In this document: positions 10,631 through 21,123 of the stretch, one piece after another
Layout of the letters: every line of letters begins with the position of its first letter
Numbering within the stretch: position 1 is the stretch's first letter
DNA from: Pelecanus crispus
Taxonomy: Eukaryota > Chordata > Aves > Pelecaniformes > Pelecanidae
Length of the DNA: 64,000 nucleotides
Direction: 5' to 3'
Assembly (NCBI RefSeq): GCF_030463565.1
Contig: NC_134655.1
Coordinates: 9,250,372-9,314,371 of the forward strand
Notes under the pieces: model-generated
Database searches by the model: none
Told to the model about the DNA's origin: nothing
Seen by the model: only the letters and a program-made list of their open reading frames with translations
Made by a program: the position numbers and the translations under genes

Positions 10631-12887
10631 AGCCTCTGATGCGGTGACGGGCAGACCGCTGGGCTGGAAGGCCTCCCCAAATGAAGGCAAGGGCTCTGGA
10701 GAGCAGCAAAGGAGTATCCCATGGCGAATCGGCTGTGCAAACCTACCCGACCACGCTCCCAGCTCTCCACTAACAAGGAGACACCATTACCTTTCTGCAT
10801 GTTCTGGTCTGAGTGTGGGCTCCGGGGGAGGTGACCGTGCCACAGGATTTGAGGAAAGGTCATCCCTGTGCAGAGGGGCTACTTGAGGCTGTAAGTGAAG
10901 CCCTAGCCATGAAATCTGTCTCCAGCGCATTTGTGCGCCCTCTCTCTCCGTCCTTCATTTCAGGTTCGCCCCAGGCGATGTTGCATTCACAGCAGTCCCA
11001 CTTGGGCAACGCGGCCACGGCCGACCTGGCATCGGGGCGGTAACGCTGCACCCTGCTACCCAGAGCAGCAACAGCCCCCCAGCCCACGCGGGAGGAGCTG
11101 TGCAGCGCTGAGGCTAAAGCCATGCTGCTCCCCATCTGAAGGCGTGCCCGGCGTCCCCACTGCGAACGGGCACCTCCTGCTTCTTCCGGAGAGGGATCGG
11201 GACTCAGGTCTGTCCCTTTTCTCCTGCTTGATCCCCACCACGTCCTCTTTCCCCTGCCAGCTGGCTGGGTACTTGCTGCATTAGTGTGGTTTACCATGGG
11301 ATACTACTACATTATTTCAACCACGGGTCATAAGCCAAAAACCCCAGCAGAGTAGAGATCTGTAGGTTTGAAGCAGAAGCAGGACTCCACCTGCTCTTCA
11401 GGATGCACAAGTGGCACTTTCGAAGAGTTTGTTGGCAGGGATATTGGCCACGAAGAGTGAACCACTCACGTTTTCACCGTGAGCCCAGCCCCTCTGGCAG
11501 GGCAAGGTGTGCCGCGTCCCAGAGCTGGGAACAAGGTGCTGAGTGAAGCGAAGAGCTTGCACAGAAGATAGGCGAAATGGATGGCTCATCCTCCACTGCC
11601 TACCTGCTGGGCTGCATGCTCTCCCCCAGCCAGGATGAGCCAACTGGCTCTTGAGGTTGGAAAATTAAGACACCAAGGGGCCTGACTCACTGTCCATGTT
11701 GCCCACAACAGGCCATACAGAAACAACCAGCTTATCCTCCCAGATCTGTAAAAGTCCAAACTTGTGCACAGCAACCGACGGTAATACAACCCACTGGCTG
11801 CGAGACGGGGCTGCTAGTCCTGCTTAACTACACTTGAAATATCCCACGGGTGTCTGCCTGCCTCATTAGGCACTTAAATATCTTTGGGATTCGAGTCCTG
11901 AGCCTTTTGTGCCTCACGGTCCCCTGCTGCTAATGGACATCATCAACTATCCTGAAAGGACACAAGAAAATATATATATTTATTAAAGATTGTGAGTCTC
12001 AAACAGGGGGTTAATGGGAACCGCTTAGGCAAATAGCGTAGCCAGCTAATAGGTGAAAGAGAATAATAATTTATGGGCTGAGAAGAGGAAAAGAACACAG
12101 GTCCTGGTCTGCCAGGTAATTCTGTTTCCCCGGCTGCCATACAAAGCCAGCAGGGCTGACAAGGAGCAGTCTGTAAACTTGAAACAAAGCATGTTTCTGC
12201 AGCTGGATGGAGTCAAGCAGAGCTCTATATTAGCAAAGAAAAAAAAGAGATATCACAACTTTATAGCTTCAGGCTGGCTCCCCCTCAGGGAGTGAAAATA
12301 GGCCGGTCTCACCCCCTCCTGCCACTGCCCCGGGTCTTGTCTGTCCCAGCCATTCATCAAACACAGCACAGCTCCCGGACGTGAAACCAAGCAGGGTCAG
12401 CGGTCGGGTCCTTTCACTCCTTGAAAAGGGATTAAGACGACATCAGAACAGTTAAAATGTCCTTTTTTGATACAAATCTGACTTTGAGCTGAAAATGGCA
12501 TTTCTTTTTCTTCTCCAACCAAATTGTTTATATCGCAGACATTAAATTGCAGCATCATAAACCTTGATAAGGACAAAACCAACATGACGCTCAAAACCCA
12601 GGAGCTTCTCACTGATTTCTGGCTCTGACACACGTGAGACCAGCAGCAGGGTTCATCCACGCAGCAAAGGGCCCTTTGGGCTGTGGGGACAAATCGTTGC
12701 TGTAGCTGTGGGTTGTTTTAATTGACACATAGTCGTGATGCAACCCACACCGCTGTCGTATCAACCTGAAGAAAAAGAAAAAAAATCCAACCATCTCTAC
12801 TTCCTCAGCTCAGGAAAGGAAAGAAATTGGGCTCCGTGTCCCCACTACGTGCATGGTCATGCGTGCTTGGCTACACAGAGGGCACAC

Positions 12888-13022
12888 AGCCCAACGCAAA
12901 CAGCCCAATGCACACAGCCCAACACCAACAGGCGCAGCCCAACACCAACAGGCGCAGCCCAGCGCAGGCAGCCCAATGCACGCAGCCCAACACCAACAGG
13001 CGCAGCCCAGCGCAGGCAGCGC
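12888..13022. repeat. Minisatellite, CAGCCCAACnC-based units
   Basis: Imperfect short units are built from 'CAGCCCAAC/ATGCAC', 'CAGCCCAACACCAACAGGCG' and 'CAGCCCAGCGCAGG', arranged as alternating higher-order blocks. Two 20-bp CAGCCCAACACCAACAGGCG copies are directly adjacent (about 12916-12955), and a third follows near 12985-13004. Every frame is open through it because the units are largely stop-free, so the short frames here are not evidence of coding. Confidence 0.75.
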
Positions 13023-13406
13023 GAGCCCTTGTTAGGCAAATGGCTGCCTCGGGCAGAGCGAGGATGAAAGCCAAGTCCCAGACCTGCCGCCTAACGGGAA
13101 ATGGATCAAGGTGTGTATAAAACAGCGTACTTGTTCCGCACAGTGCTACAAAACCATCGAGTGAGCGGGGAGGGAGCAAAGAAAATGGCTGTGATTAACA
13201 GCAGCTCTACTGGTTTCAGCCTGGCTGCTTTAATAAGGCACCTTTCCCCGCTTTTATGCAGGATCGTACACAGGAGGCCTCTTGACCAGCCGGAGTCTTA
13301 AGTTCTCAGTAACTCCTGCAGCTGCCAACCAGTACTTGTGTTTTAGCTTGCCCAGGAGAGACCCTTATTGGTATTTAAAACACCTCATTCTTTTCCAGAC
13401 TATTTT

Positions 13407-13424
13407 CTTTTTTTTTTTTTTTTA
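13407..13424 (+). repeat. Poly(T) tract
   Basis: A run of about 17 T after a CTTTTC lead-in. It is a simple homopolymer, possibly the tail of an old minus-strand retroposon, but no body is recognisable. Confidence 0.7.
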
Positions 13425-15066
13425 AATTTGCTATATATACAGCAGGGAATAGAAGGCGAAACAGGCATTAATTTGGCATTAAGCACCAAAACCTGAGCTC
13501 AGCCTGAATAGATGGCTGGGCAGATGTGCCAGGGCCAAGTGTCCCCCCCGGGCGCATGTGCCACCTGCCCTTCAGTGCAGACACGCGGCAGGAGCGGAGG
13601 CAGAGCCGGCGCAGCGGCCGGCCGCTCGCCCTCACGCCTTCCCTCGTCCTCGCCCGCCCCGCAGCCAGGTGCCAGCACGGCGCGGGTCCTCTCCCGGGGC
13701 CACCCTGCACATCTGCGGCAGCTCTCCCGCAGCGCGGGACCGTCAAGGCAGGACCACGAGGCAAGCGCCAGCCTCTCGCCAGGTGCTCGCTCCTGCTCCC
13801 AGACCGGTGTAAATCAGGGGTTACCCTGCTGCAGGCAGCGGAATAGCTCCTGATTTACAACATCCTACACAAGAGGAGAACTTGACCTTACACTTCAACA
13901 TCAGTGCAGCTTCCTTTGTTGAAAGCTGCTTAAGCAAGACATGTAATCAATCCTGGAGAGCCACAGAGCAGCAGAGCTCAGGTTCTGCATAAGTCAGGGC
14001 TAGGCTTCCCGGGGAAACTGCCTGATCCAGGCTCCCATGACATCTATTCCTAGGCGCTCCCTGCACGCTTTCTGATAGGAACGAGCGTGGTTTTCTGTTC
14101 TGCCTTTGTCAAAAATGGGCTGCTTTAGATTAATACAATCCACAAAGAGAGTTTTTCTGTAATAAGTCCGACTCACCTATGCTACTAACCTTCTAGACAG
14201 ACAGGCTTTTAGAGAGCTCAGGTCTTTGGAAATTCTGGCCTTTATAGGCATTTGATGTTATTTTAGAATCCAAGAGGAAAAAGCTTACTGCCTTGCCTCT
14301 GTTTTCATGGCCATAATTATGAGGGCAGTCTGGTGATGTAACTTGTTTGGGCAATAAATGATAGCTTTCAACAGCAAGTGCTGTCAGACACTTGGTTCCT
14401 TGTAACTATTTTAGAAATCCAAATTCATTTTGCAGTGCCACAGCACCAGATGCTGCTCTTATTTATGCTTGTGTAAGTCCCGTGCTACACCATCGCCTTC
14501 AGGAGACCTATTCCGTGTTTACACTGCCTGCAAGGCAGCAGAATTCGGCTCGTGGCGTAAGTCTACGTATGCCTCGTGGTGTGATCTGCTCGTCCAGTAA
14601 ATGCAAAGGGAGTGCTGTGCAGAGGTATTTAGTCTTACTCCCCCACTAGTTGTAGCTATTCACCTTAGCGATACAGACCATGAAAGCAAAGGCAGGATCA
14701 GGCTTTGGGCATTTGCACACTTTAAACAGAGAGAAGGGGGAAGGCAAAGCACAGACAAAGGTATTTTTTGCAGAACAAACCAGACACCTTACTGTCATAG
14801 AGGCATTACAATTACGGCCCGACGCCAACCGCAACTGCAGTGCCAGTGCTCCAGTTGCTGAAATGTTATCCCGCAGTCATCATGCCTTCACCCGGCGCAT
14901 CCCTGCGCTTCGTGCCCCAGCCCGAGCTGCCGGCTGAGCGAGGGGAGAGGCAGCAGCCCAGCTCTCAGGCTGCAACCCAAGCAGAGCACTGGCCGTTGCG
15001 GTTATGCGCCAACCCCCTGAAAGAGGTGTTTAAGGATCAGCAGTTACAAGTACAACCAGAGCCAGC

Positions 15067-15205
15067 AAGGTAATAGTAATACTTAGTTCTGTTCTTCCAA
15101 GCCTGACTCCTCACAGCACCTCTGTGGCAAGGCAGGATCATCATTCCCTCTCGAGATGGGAGGAACTGGGATACGGAGGGGTGAAAAGCTCCACCAGCTC
15201 AAAAG
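15067..15205 (-). mobile_element. Second MIR-like SINE remnant
   Basis: The block starts with 'TAATAGTAATACTTAG', passes through 'CTCACAGCACCTCTGTGG' and 'CAGGATCATCATTCCC', then 'GATGGGAGGAACTGGGATACGGAG'. This is the same order as the ancient MIR-type elements in amniotes (AATACTTAGC, CACAACACCCCTGTGAGG, ATTATCCCCATTTTAC, GATGGGGAAACTGAGGCACAGAG). It has the same orientation as the 10.46-kb copy. It is followed by a 19-base poly(A) at 15210-15228. Confidence 0.5.
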
Positions 15206-15209
15206 CTAG

Positions 15210-15228
15210 AAAAAAAAAAAAAAAAAAA
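15210..15228 (+). repeat. Poly(A) tract, 19 A
   Basis: An uninterrupted A run just after the MIR-like remnant. MIR elements do not usually end in long poly(A), so it is probably independent. Confidence 0.75.
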
Positions 15229-16830
15229 GAGTGAAAACAAGTGGATACACAACTCAGGTACAAGATAAACTGTTTTCCATAAATTCTGTGGGAAACAGTT
15301 GGTGTTTGAAGACATCACCCCCCCCAGTGCTTGTAACCCAAATCCTGCAGAACTGAAAAGCTGAAAGGTGCGTTGACATAAAAGGAGTAACGAAAAGAGG
15401 GCATTTTATGCTGTTTATTAATACCCTGAAGCAGAGCGTGCGGGCAGTAGCCTTCTCCGCCCGCTGTGCCTGCCGTGCCGCCAGCCCGGAGGGGTCAGGC
15501 GCCGCTGGCTCCAGGCCTGTGCTCAGGCCCCGGGCCCGGCCGCAGCCAGCGCTGCTCCCCGGCCGGGCACAGCTCACGACAGAAGAGCTGCTGAAACCGT
15601 GCCAGCTTTCACAGCCAAACAAACTCACCTTTGTCCCCGCCACAGACGCGCTCACAGGCATTTCTCCCCCTCTCTGCTGCCTGGAGGCCAGCCGGCGTTT
15701 CTGTCTCATTCAGACACTTGCCGAGTTTTACAGCCTGTTGTGGGCAATTGTCTGGTGGGGCCGATTTCCTTCGCTGGAAAAACTGGCTGCTTTCCTCCTC
15801 GGCCTGGTTCCACGCAAGTACGTGCCGCTCGGGATCACGCCGCTTAGGGGCCGTTCCCCTCGGAGCCCCCTGCACCGCGAGGACGTACCTTTGCCGTCAC
15901 GAAGCCGCCCGGAGCTGCCGAGGTGGCTGTGCTTGGGAGAGGTCTCCTGCCCACCCACGCGCCGGCCGCAGAGCTCCCACCCGACTGCCTGAGACCCTGA
16001 CCGTCCACGCTCATTTTTGACCTCAGGAGCTGCGTTCTGCCATCCAGCTCTGGAGAAAAGGCTTCTAGAAGGACCTGTTCCAGGGTGGGGACAACCTTGC
16101 CAAACCCCTCCCTGCAGCATGGACCAATTTGAGGGAGATCCCCCCCCAGGAGATTTCCTCAGGCTTGCCGTGCCCGGGACAAAGGGCAGCGCCGACACGT
16201 CTTCTCCACCAGCCCTAGGAAGCTGGGGCGGCGTCTGGCTCTGTTTAAACGAGGCAATTTTAGCTACAGAGTCTATTTGTGCATTTATTTAAGATTGCTA
16301 AAATTTTCCTGTTCCTTCCTACCCCTCCTCCCAGCCTCGCCGCCCTCGGGGCAGGCACCAGCTCTCCCGTCGGATGATTTCTGTGCCGAAGGAGCGACAT
16401 GCCGCGGGCGTCACGGAGTGAACACGGTGGGACGGCGCCGCAGCCCCCCGGCCCTCCTCACCCTGGCCACGGCTTGATTTTCTGATGGGCCAACGGATAC
16501 GAGCATTTAGAAACAAGATCTGTCACTTAAATAAACATGGTGCTATGTAAAGAAAAACCCAACGGAGATTAATTTCACGTTCACCTATAATTACACTGGA
16601 AAAGGCGAGCGGGCCTAAGAAAGCCCATCTTAAAATAACATTAAAGCCTGCTTCAATTCTTCGTCTAGCCCGTTTTGTCTACTAACAGCACACACGCATT
16701 TGTACATGTTATTAGATTGACGTTGTAGCATCCTGGACAAATCAATTCAAATATCTGCAGATATCTGCAGGTACGAAACGTCGTAGCTGAGAAATGAGCA
16801 CATAAAGTATATGCAGTTTTCCCCTGGCAG

Positions 16831-16836
16831 TTTATT
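16831..16836 (-). terminator. MAMLD1: Candidate distal poly(A) signal AATAAA
   Basis: The minus strand reads CCATAATAAACTGCC. I chose it as the most likely distal signal because it ends an AT-rich, UTR-like stretch and GC-rich intergenic sequence follows further on. Alternative hexamers sit at 17600-17605 and 17839-17844. Confidence 0.45.
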
Positions 16837-17282
16837 ATGGTATGAAGAAAAAAACATTCTGTGCTTGAAGCTGACGTTATATTACAAATGTATTGCGAAG
16901 TATGATGTGACTATTAAAATATGATTACACAAAGTATGAACATTTTAAGAAGTTTACAGTACAGTGAATCTTTTATAAACAGACTCTTAAATATACATAG
17001 GACAATAGTAGCTGACAGAAAAACATCAAAAATTAACTATTAATGTTTATAGACTTTTCCCCTGAAAAAAGTCTCACATTAAAACAGAAATTATGAAAAG
17101 CCTTAAAACCAGGAACAAATCACCTGTACACTACAAATATACATGGCAGAGGTGCACAAACCAGAGCTACCTTTTCGCTGAAGGCCGCGGTCGCCAGGGA
17201 GGTTTGGCAGTGCCTGCCCAGTGCCTCCTCTCCGGCGCAACCCGCTCCAGGCAGCGCAGCGCCTGCCGCCTGCGACGCCCAG

Positions 17283-17372
17283 GCACGCACACGCCTGTCA
17301 GCACGCACACGCCTGTCAGCATGCACACGCCTGTCAGCACGCACACGCCTGTCAGCACGCACACGCCCGTCA
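17283..17372. repeat. 18-bp x5 minisatellite in the MAMLD1 3'UTR
   Basis: Five consecutive 18-bp copies of GCACGCACACGCCTGTCA (plus strand) begin at 17283, 17301, 17319, 17337 and 17355. Copy 3 has one change (CACG to CATG) and copy 5 one change (CCTG to CCCG). The near-identity points to recent expansion. In the sense of the MAMLD1 transcript each unit is TGACAGGCGTGTGCGTGC. Confidence 0.9.
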
Positions 17373-18086
17373 GCAGCTGTAACGTCACCAGCACACCCTC
17401 ACGGCGGGACAACGGACGGCGTGTTGTCGGCGTCGAATCGACCTGCTGGAGTGTATCGAGTTGAGAACGTGCCCGGGATCTTGCAAATGGATCTCTGCGG
17501 GCAGATCCCTGAATGCACCGGGAGCCCGGACGGGACCTACACACCAGGATTGGGCTGCAAGACTGAGCTACGAGGGAATCAGCAGCTCCTTTTACGGATT
17601 TTATTTTTTTTAATGCAACACTTCAATCTTTCCTCTTGATATGGGAGAACAGATGCCACATCTGATTTCTGCTTAGTCTGGTTGCAATGACACCCCTAGT
17701 TCATGTGTTAAGTTATGTCAAAAACATAAGTATTTTATGCTGTAATACACAGTATTACTGAAACTAACAATATTATTTGCATATTTATAACAAGGTATAA
17801 TGAAATCCCTATAATAAAAGAAAAAGTTATGCTATAGATTTATTTACAAACAGTCCAGCAAAGAAGTATAAATACTTCTACATTTAAGGTTTAGGAAAAC
17901 ATAATTTACAAAATATTCAAATATATACAGTCATCTGAAAAACTGCCAATATTAAACTGTGATGCAGGCAAAGAATTGGCTGAGTCTATCCGTTCTGTAC
18001 TGAAAGGGGCGGCGGCTTTCGGGGGTTGTCTGTTACGTTCAAAAGCCGTACGTACGTTATTTACAGCGAGACTGCTTCTCCCCGAG

Positions 18087-19105
18087 CTAAACATGTCCGG
18101 AGCTTTGAGCGTGCTGTCCCAAAATGTCGTCTATCATTGTCAGATTGTTCAACCACTCCTCGTCGTTGCTGCTGCTGTTCTTCATGAGGGAGTCGAGGAA
18201 GTCAGTGTCACTGCAGTTTGCGGGCAGGATCGCACTGCTGTGCGGGGACACGAAGTCGTACTGCGGCAGCTCGGCAGCGGCGCTCATCCTGTTGAAGGCG
18301 TCGGGCGGCTGGCCCGTGGAGGGGTAGCTCGGCGGGCCAAGGCCCGAGGCAGGACTGAGCTGGTTAAAACTGGACACTCCCTGTGGCATTGATTTCATAA
18401 CATTCATAGCTGGCAACGGTCCTCTGGTTAAATTGTGTCTCAAGTTCTGATTACTCATTGAGCTCAAGCCCTGGCCAGACTGCCCCATGCTCAGTTTTTG
18501 CATCTGTCGGACCTGGACGCCGGGAGCGATCTGATTAGGCGGCACTACAGCCTGCTGGGAGAACTGCTGACCCGGTGCGCTTGGTCTCACGTTCTGTTTG
18601 GAGAAGAGAGTGTTACCGGAGAACTGCTGCATGCCGGGATCCATTTGGCTTTGATTTGGCATCCTTGGCACAGCGGTCGGTGTCCACATCTGGGCAGATG
18701 AGTTGGGGTAGACGTTAGGGATTCTTGGCATACTCGGCTGCCTCAAGTGTTGCTGAGTCGCAGGGTGATTTGCTAAGGAACCAGAACTGAAGCCTGCCAT
18801 CGGCATTCCCGGCCTCGCAGCGGAGTGGCTATGTACTGTCTGGCACCCCGAGTTCATGCCCAGCGAGTTCTGGCTTGTCCGCAGCGGGATGTTAAAGTCA
18901 GAATTAGGCGGAAAAATCCCCTGCTGCTTGCCAGGGTTGTGTGGAATCATCACCATCGTCCCGCTGCTCTGGCTGGCAGTGGCTGGGGCCATGCCAGAGC
19001 CCAAGGTGCTCTGGAGCATGGCTGGGTTAGACGGCAGCATGCGGTGGTTGGGCGGAGGAGCTGGCATCACCTGGCCGCAGTCGGCGGGGATGGGCTGCTG
19101 CACGG
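18087..19105 (-). CDS. MAMLD1: MAMLD1 last coding exon (C-terminal 338 residues)
   Basis: The exon starts after the minus-strand acceptor TTTGTACGCAG| (AG at 19107-19106). Its first two bases complete the Ala codon whose G ends the previous exon, then it reads VQQPIPADCGQ. The product is Met-, Pro-, Ser- and Gln-rich and has no globular fold. A block QQFSQQAVVPPNQIAPGVQV parallels MAML2 (QQFSQRAVAPPNQ...). The protein ends in a mastermind-type acidic C-terminus: SDTDFLDSLMK, then NDEEWLNNLTMIDDILG, then QHAQSSGHV and stop. In the family this end is a transactivation segment. The ending clearly differs from the 774-residue human MAMLD1 isoform as I remember it. The open frame runs 9 bases further upstream through the acceptor. 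I place the exon start at 19105 because the join to the exon ending at 19398 keeps frame only there. Confidence 0.9.
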
Positions 19106-19397
19106 CTGCGTACAAAGAGACACGTTAGCTGGTGAGCGCACGTTCACCCTGGAAACGTGGCAGAGCCTAAAAGGCTGCTGCTCCGTCTTTCTCTTTCGTT
19201 ACATCGGCCTCTCCTCTGTGTTCTCGGTAACAGAGTTTTACTGGAGCGATAAACGGAAACGGGTGAATCTCATGATACGTGATAAAATGTGAAATGCTCT
19301 TATTTCAGGGCAGAGAATCATTAAGCGCCCTGTATTTAATCAGACCCCAGGCCCCGGCTGCTTGAGGCTTTTCACAGCACACTGTTTCCCTCCTTAC
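19106..19397 (-). other. MAMLD1: MAMLD1 intron (292 bp), phase 1
   Basis: A short intron with donor CAAG|GTAAGG (19398|19397) and acceptor ACGCAG (ending 19106). It interrupts a codon after its first base. Nothing else was recognised inside. Confidence 0.85.
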
Positions 19398-19479
19398 CTT
19401 GAAACTGATTTATCTGCTGAGCTGCAAACAAACTCCTCTGCTCAGATGTTACTCCCAGCATGTTTTGTCTCTGCTTTTC
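19398..19479 (-). CDS. MAMLD1: MAMLD1 penultimate coding exon (82 bp)
   Basis: Acceptor CTTGTTTTCCAG| ends at 19480. The exon reads EKQRQNMLGVTSEQRSLF and then AAQQINQFQ, plus one base of a split Ala codon, and donor G|GTAAGG follows. AAQQINQFQ matches the family block seen in MAML3 as VQQVNQFQG and supports the frame. At 82 bp it is too short to stand out as an open frame. It forms part of the Gln-rich linker between the large exon and the C-terminal activation region. Recognition rests on consensus splice sites on both sides, matching phases and family similarity. Confidence 0.85.
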
Positions 19480-20976
19480 CTGGAAAACAAGGGGCATAAT
19501 AGTCAAGTTGCAGTCCCTTGACAAACGAGAATAGCAGCAGACGCTTGAAGTGTTGCCACTGTCATCATTAACAACCTCTTCCATATGCACCCCACCGCCC
19601 CCCGCCCGATGAGACTCAGCCCATTCAGTTCATTTCAGACCGGATCTTAATTGGTGCCATGCCCCTTCTTGCAAAGGTGTCCTGACAACAGCCCAGCATT
19701 AGGAAGCGCAGCCTTCAGCAATGCTGTGCAGGCGGCCCAAGGCCCAACGGGAGCTGGATGAACATGGAGACCCTCGTGTTCACCAGCTTATGAGTGAAGT
19801 GCAGCACAGGCGGAGGCTGCAGGATTCCTGGCATCTCCCCAGCACCTCTCGTGCTGACTATTTGGAAGTGTTCTCTGAAGTACCAGATCCAGTGACAAAA
19901 GATGCCCAAAAGTCTATTAGTGAACAGAATCTGTGGCAGCATTGCAGGGACACATTGACAAACAGGAGACCGCTGGTGGCCATTACCCTCTCTGGTCGTG
20001 TGTACCACCACCCTTTGTGCTGGTTGCCACTTCTAACCAGAACACAGCAGTGAGCCGCAGGAAGCCAGGGATCCTCAGCAGCTCCCCGAGCAAGGCGTTG
20101 CTGGCTTCCTCCAAGTGACCTGATTTGCATCTCCCACCACTTAACGCCAGAACCCACCACCACACGCGCATCCCTGCTGGTGGACAGCAGCTGTGGCCTG
20201 GGGAACTCTCTGTGGACGGTGGAAGCTGAGGCCTGGCTGAACTCCCACTGTGGTAGAGCAGCACAGGTAAACTTGAAGCCAACTGATGACAAGGAGGCAG
20301 AGTTGGTTTTGAAAGGGAGTTTGATCAATGAGCAGGACAGTACTCGGTTGAGGGTTTTACTGAACTATTTCTCATCTCATTTCCCATCCAAAGAAATGAG
20401 CCTCCTTGATCCAAATCCAGCAGCACACTCAGAAAGTCAGAGGCACATGTTCAATGCTGCCCCACCCGACTCGTCTGTGGGATTCCCCCATCCCTGCTCC
20501 TTCACACACCATGTCACAAACCTCGTACAGGGACTTCTGTTGCTAGAGACCCGCAAAGCCCAGGACAAACTGGAGTCTAACATCTGCTCTGGTAAATCCC
20601 CAAGGAACCAGAGAGAAAGACAAGCATGGAGAACATCGCTCCTGGGGCTGACTCACTCTCCAAGCCTCCCTTCTCTGCATCTTCCCTCCCAACCCTGTGG
20701 CTGACCAAGGATGACGGCAATGATATGGAGGTGACTGAATCCTTCCTTTGCATATGAGTGGGCAGATCTGCACTTGGACTTGCCGAGCAGCACTTGGCCT
20801 TGGCCGCTCTTGGGCATGACATCCTGGACTCACCACAGCCCTAGTCTGACTCAACCCAGCAATTCCAGGGTAACTCCTTAGTGTTTGCTGACTGATGATT
20901 TCCCCATTCCAGTCAGTCCTGTCCATCCCAGTGAGATGGACAGCACAGGAACCCACGGAGGCACTCGGCATCGTAC
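19480..20976 (-). other. MAMLD1: MAMLD1 intron (1.5 kb), phase 0
   Basis: Donor CAG|GTACGA at 20977|20976 and acceptor TTCCAG ending at 19480. I see no repeat family or other exon. Several chance open frames cross it on both strands. Confidence 0.8.
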
Positions 20977-21123
20977 CTGCATCAGCTGTCGTTTCATTAT
21001 TTGCTGCTTCAGTAAATGGTTCCTCATCGTGTACCCATTCACCGTGGCTGGTGCCGGCACAGAGCCTCCACTTGGGATGGAGCCCGGCTCCTGAAGTCTG
21101 GCAACAATTCCAGCATTTTGATC
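20977..21123 (-). CDS. MAMLD1: MAMLD1 internal coding exon (147 bp, 49 codons)
   Basis: Acceptor TTTCTTGGCAG| ends at 21124 and donor ATGCAG|GTACGA follows 20977. Both boundaries are phase 0. The product begins DQNAGIVARLQEPGSI and ends NHLLKQQIMKRQLMQ. Its place and character match the family exon that in MAML2 starts DQHSVVGQ and carries the SLLNQQLMGKKQTLQRQI segment, a basic, Gln-rich stretch likely to be helical. The preceding exon ends in RQ, so the joined RQ|DQN parallels RQDQH in MAML2. This argues that no exon is missing between them. Confidence 0.88.

Larger units (their letters stand above)
2344..16815. other. Intergenic region between MTM1 promoter and MAMLD1 3' end
   Basis: No coding exon, tRNA-like or rRNA-like sequence was recognised in these 14.5 kb on either strand. 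Open frames are all short and unrelated to known proteins. Contents are old interspersed repeats (about 4.19-5.59, 8.85-8.98, 10.45-10.63 and 15.07-15.20 kb), a minisatellite (12.89-13.02 kb), A/T homopolymers, and GC-rich CpG-bearing patches at about 13.54-13.80, 15.43-15.57 and 15.83-15.98 kb. The stretches 5.6-8.8 kb, 8.98-10.45 kb and 10.63-12.88 kb hold nothing I can name. Confidence 0.6.
16816..18086 (-). other. MAMLD1: Probable 3'UTR of MAMLD1
   Basis: This is the stretch from the MAMLD1 stop codon to about 15-20 nt past the AATAAA at 16836-16831 (minus strand). The AATAAA is followed by a U/GU-richer stretch, as expected for a cleavage site. It is AT-rich at both ends with a CpG-bearing middle (about 17180-17560) that holds an 18-bp minisatellite. 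Two nearer AATAAA hexamers (17844-17839 and 17605-17600) could give UTRs of about 0.25 and 0.5 kb. The true end is not decided by sequence alone. Confidence 0.55.

Noticed and set aside
12888..13022. CRISPR-like array
   Set aside because: Units are directly adjacent with no unique spacers, and the genome is vertebrate. It is a minisatellite. The same applies to 17283-17372 and 40325-40399.
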